Assembly: GCA_947448105.1 (NCBI GenBank) | Contig: CANFNE010000132.1 | Coordinates: 1 to 6,982 of the forward strand | DNA: 6,982 nucleotides | Origin: Burkholderiales bacterium | GTDB taxonomy: Bacteria > Pseudomonadota > Gammaproteobacteria > Burkholderiales > Burkholderiaceae_C | Direction of reading: 5' to 3' | Part shown: positions 4,921 to 6,982 of the stretch, piece by piece | Numbering within the stretch: the stretch's first letter is position 1 | How the letters are laid out: each line of letters opens with the position of its first letter | Notes under the pieces: model-generated | What the model saw: only the letters and a program-made list of their open reading frames with translations | Told to the model about the DNA's origin: nothing | The model's database searches: none | Translations under genes and position numbers: made by a program

Positions 4921-6228
4921 ATGGCCTCACTCTTAAAGTCAGACACGCAGCTCAACCAGCACAGCTATTACGAAGCCAGCGTGCTCCGAGCCGCGCCGCT
5001 GCCTGCGCTGCAAACCGACGTCACAACTGACGTGGTGGTCGTGGGCGCAGGGTTTGCGGGTTTGTCCGCCGCCATTGAGCTGGCGCAGCGGGGCTTGCAG
5101 GTGGTGGTGCTTGAGGCCGACCGCATTTGCAGCGGCGCCTCGGGTCGCAACGGGGGGCAAACCATTGTGGGTTTTGCCAGCGGGCAGGGGCCGTTCGAGC
5201 AGCAACTCGGCCCAGCAGGTGCGCGCCAGGCCTGGGACATGTCGCTAGAGGCGATTGACCTGATTGAGCGGCGCATCGGCGAATTTCAGATCGACTGCGA
5301 CCGGGTGCAGGGCTATTTGTATGTGGCCGACTCTCCCCGCAAGGCGCGCGCGCTAGAGCAAGAGATGCAGGCGCTGCAAGCCAACTACGGCTTTGCCACG
5401 CAATGGGCCCAGGGCGCGGCGGTGCAAGACTATATTGGCAGCGCGCGCTACCTGGCCTGCGCCTATGAAAAGCGCTCGGGCCACTTGCATCCGCTCAAAT
5501 ATGGTCTGGGCCTGGCGCGCGCGGCTGCGTCTTTGGGCGTACGGATTTTTGAACACTCCGCCGTCACGTCCCTGGACCGCGGGGCGGCGGTGACCGCGCA
5601 CACGGCGCAGGGCCAGGTGCGCGCCCGTTTTGCTGTGTTGGCGGGCAACTGCACGCTGCCCGCTTACGGTCCGGCGGTGGCGCCCGAGTTGGCCCCGCGC
5701 GCCATGCCGGTGGGCACCTACATCATCGGCACCGCGCCGCTGGGCCCTGAACGCGCCGCAGCGCTGTTGCCCCAGAACGCGGCAGTGTGCGACAACAATT
5801 TTGTGCTGGATTACTTTCGCCTGAGTGCCGACTGGCGCATGTTGTTTGGCGGGCGCGTGAGCTACACCGCCAGCACGCCGCGGCACCTGAAACAGGTCAT
5901 GGCCCAGCGCATGGCCAGCGTCTTTCCGAGTTTGGAACACGTGCCGGTGGACTATGTGTGGGGCGGATTTGTGGACATCAGCATGAACCGCGCGCCCGAC
6001 TTCGGCCGTTTGGGTGACAACATTTACTACCTGCAAGGCTTTAGTGGCCACGGCGTCGCGCTTACCGGTTTGGCCGGTCAGTTGGTAGCGCAGGCGGTGG
6101 TGGGGCAGGCGGAACGTTTCGATGTTTTCAGCCGATTGCAGCACCGCAACTTTCCCGGAGGTGCTTGGCTGCGCACGCCCAGCCTGGTGCTTGGAACGTT
6201 GTACCACCGGCTGCGCGACCATTTTTAA
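4921..6228 (+). CDS. puuB: Gamma-glutamylputrescine oxidoreductase (FAD-dependent)
   Basis: This 435-residue DAO-family flavoprotein matches E. coli PuuB (about 426 aa) from end to end. It would oxidise gamma-glutamylputrescine to gamma-glutamyl-gamma-aminobutyraldehyde, ammonia and H2O2. The N-terminal Rossmann motif is VVVVGAGFAGLSAA (G42, G44, G47), with the acidic end of strand 2 at E65 and the family hallmark GASGRNGGQ at residues 72-80. Further PuuB-like blocks are SGHLHPLKYGLGLARAA, VLAGNCTLP, RAMPVGTYI, LDYFRLSADWRMLFGGRVSY, and the C-terminal FAD loop NIYYLQGFSGHGVALTGLAGQL, ending with FPGGAWLRTP. The ATG lies 12 bp after the speB stop with only a weak ribosome site, so translation may be coupled to speB. 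Related flavoproteins act on other gamma-glutamylated amines, so the substrate rests on the neighbouring speB and puuA. Confidence 0.9.
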   Translation: MASLLKSDTQLNQHSYYEASVLRAAPLPALQTDVTTDVVVVGAGFAGLSAAIELAQRGLQVVVLEADRICSGASGRNGGQTIVGFASGQGPFEQQLGPAGARQAWDMSLEAIDLIERRIGEFQIDCDRVQGYLYVADSPRKARALEQEMQALQANYGFATQWAQGAAVQDYIGSARYLACAYEKRSGHLHPLKYGLGLARAAASLGVRIFEHSAVTSLDRGAAVTAHTAQGQVRARFAVLAGNCTLPAYGPAVAPELAPRAMPVGTYIIGTAPLGPERAAALLPQNAAVCDNNFVLDYFRLSADWRMLFGGRVSYTASTPRHLKQVMAQRMASVFPSLEHVPVDYVWGGFVDISMNRAPDFGRLGDNIYYLQGFSGHGVALTGLAGQLVAQAVVGQAERFDVFSRLQHRNFPGGAWLRTPSLVLGTLYHRLRDHF

Positions 6229-6296
6229 ATGCCCAAGCAGGTGCAAAATGCCACGGTTACGGCGGAAAAATGACACCAAGCTGCGTGCAGCAGCAC

Positions 6297-6302
6297 AGGA
6301 GG
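6297..6302 (+). promoter_or_regulatory. Strong ribosome binding site of puuA
   Basis: AGGAGG sits 9 nt before the ATG at 6312 and decides this start. The 83 bp between puuB and puuA otherwise holds no convincing promoter or terminator, so cotranscription is likely. Confidence 0.75.
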
Positions 6303-6311
6303 GAGCAAACC

Positions 6312-6982
6312 ATGTCTGAACAAAAAACCATGACTTTCAACGACCTGGAGCAGTGGCTCAACGAGCGTCGCGTCACCGAAGTCGAATGCCTGGTACCCGA
6401 CCTGACCGGGGTGGCCCGGGGGAAAATTTTGCCGCGCGCCAAATTCACCGAAGACCGGGGCATGCGCCTGCCGCAAGCCATTGTGGCCATGGGCGTAACC
6501 GGCGAGTTTCCTGAAAGCGGCCCCTACTACGACGTCATCGACCCGACCGACAAGGATATGCAGTTGCGCCCGGACCCGTCCTCGGTGCGCATCGTGCCCT
6601 GGGCCACCGACCCCACGGCGCAGGTCATCCACGACTGTTTTGACCACGCGGGCAATTTGGTGCCCTTTGCCCCGCGCAGCGTGCTGCGCAAGGTCTGCGA
6701 CCTGTTTGCCGCCGAAGGCCTGCAGCCCATCGTGGCGCCCGAGCTGGAGTTTTACCTCACCGCCCGCAACACCGATCCCAACACCCTGCTAAAAGCGCCC
6801 ATTGGCCGCAGCGGCCGCGCCGAGACTTCGCGCCAGGCCTACAGCATTGACGCGGTCAACGAGTTTGACCCGCTGTTCGAAGAGATTTACGACTACAGCG
6901 ACAAGATGGAGCTCAATGTGGACACGCTGATCCACGAGGTGGGCGCCGGGCAAATGGAAATCAACTTTTTCCACAACAAGCC
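6312..6982 (+). CDS. puuA: Gamma-glutamylputrescine synthetase, N-terminal half (glutamine synthetase family)
   Basis: The first 223 codons are present; the gene runs off the right edge, and the family is usually about 450-470 residues. It is a glutamine synthetase-fold ligase that would join glutamate to putrescine using ATP. The N-terminal beta-grasp domain shows VECLVPDLTGVARGKILPRAKF (about residues 24-45), the usual strand plus RGK motif. The catalytic domain begins near residue 125 and carries PELEFYL (E144, E146) and HEVGAGQMEINF (E209, E216), matching glutamate ligands of the metal/ATP site in glutamine synthetases. RQAYSIDAVNEF resembles QVYSVDNLNHF of E. coli PuuA, and true GlnA enzymes differ here. 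Its place after puuB in the speB unit supports putrescine as substrate. Other GlnA-like amine ligases (for ethanolamine, isopropylamine or methylamine) are the main alternatives. Confidence 0.88.
   Translation, partial: MSEQKTMTFNDLEQWLNERRVTEVECLVPDLTGVARGKILPRAKFTEDRGMRLPQAIVAMGVTGEFPESGPYYDVIDPTDKDMQLRPDPSSVRIVPWATDPTAQVIHDCFDHAGNLVPFAPRSVLRKVCDLFAAEGLQPIVAPELEFYLTARNTDPNTLLKAPIGRSGRAETSRQAYSIDAVNEFDPLFEEIYDYSDKMELNVDTLIHEVGAGQMEINFFHNK

Noticed and set aside
6229..6273. A 14-codon ORF starting right after the puuB stop (MPKQVQNATVTAEK)
   Set aside because: It abuts the stop codon but has no ribosome site of its own, is very short and resembles no known leader peptide. Chance is the simplest explanation.
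5353..6279. A 308-codon open frame on the minus strand opposite puuB
   Set aside because: The composition is low-complexity Arg/His/Gln/Ala with no domain, and it lies wholly across a gene that matches PuuB throughout.
6280..6291. Short hairpin GCTG-CGTG-CAGC just before the puuA ribosome site
   Set aside because: A four-base stem without a T-run is too weak to call a terminator or attenuator.

Overview
The window looks like chromosomal DNA of a GC-rich betaproteobacterium, most likely Burkholderiales near Comamonadaceae. This is an inference from codon and protein character, mainly the small Lys/Ala-rich SWIB protein and the style of the DMT transporter and RraA-like protein. No mobile element, tRNA, rRNA or CRISPR array was seen. 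Genes are tightly packed and all appear intact, apart from two cut by the window edges.

Layout, left to right. (1) Positions 1-1661, minus strand: a two-gene unit read right to left. It has a trimethylamine methyltransferase-like (MttB/COG5598) gene, then the first 15 codons of an FAD-dependent oxidoreductase resembling dimethylglycine/sarcosine dehydrogenases. This suggests demethylation of a methylated amine. Upstream lies a near-perfect 12+12 bp palindrome overlapping a candidate promoter. (2) 1803-2227, minus: a symmetric intrinsic terminator and a small SWIB-domain protein with a histone H1-like tail. (3) 2413-2931, plus: an RraA-like protein that is probably an aldolase/decarboxylase. 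Its last four codons and stop are tandemly duplicated. (4) 2956-3885, minus: a 10-TM EamA/DMT transporter convergent with the RraA-like gene. (5) 3988-6982, plus: agmatinase (speB), gamma-glutamylputrescine oxidoreductase (puuB) and the first half of gamma-glutamylputrescine synthetase (puuA), in one direction and closely spaced.

The right-hand cluster reads as an agmatine/putrescine catabolic operon. Agmatinase makes putrescine and urea, PuuA glutamylates putrescine, and PuuB oxidises the product to gamma-glutamyl-aminobutyraldehyde. puuC- and puuD-type genes would be expected beyond the right edge. The divergent DMT exporter may belong to the same physiology, but nothing in the sequence proves it. 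With the methylamine-type unit on the left, the window has an amine nitrogen/carbon scavenging flavour.

No clearly unprecedented system is visible. The items most worth a second look are the pyrrolysine-free MttB homologue next to a folate-type FAD oxidoreductase, with its palindromic operator, and the speB-puuB-puuA linkage.
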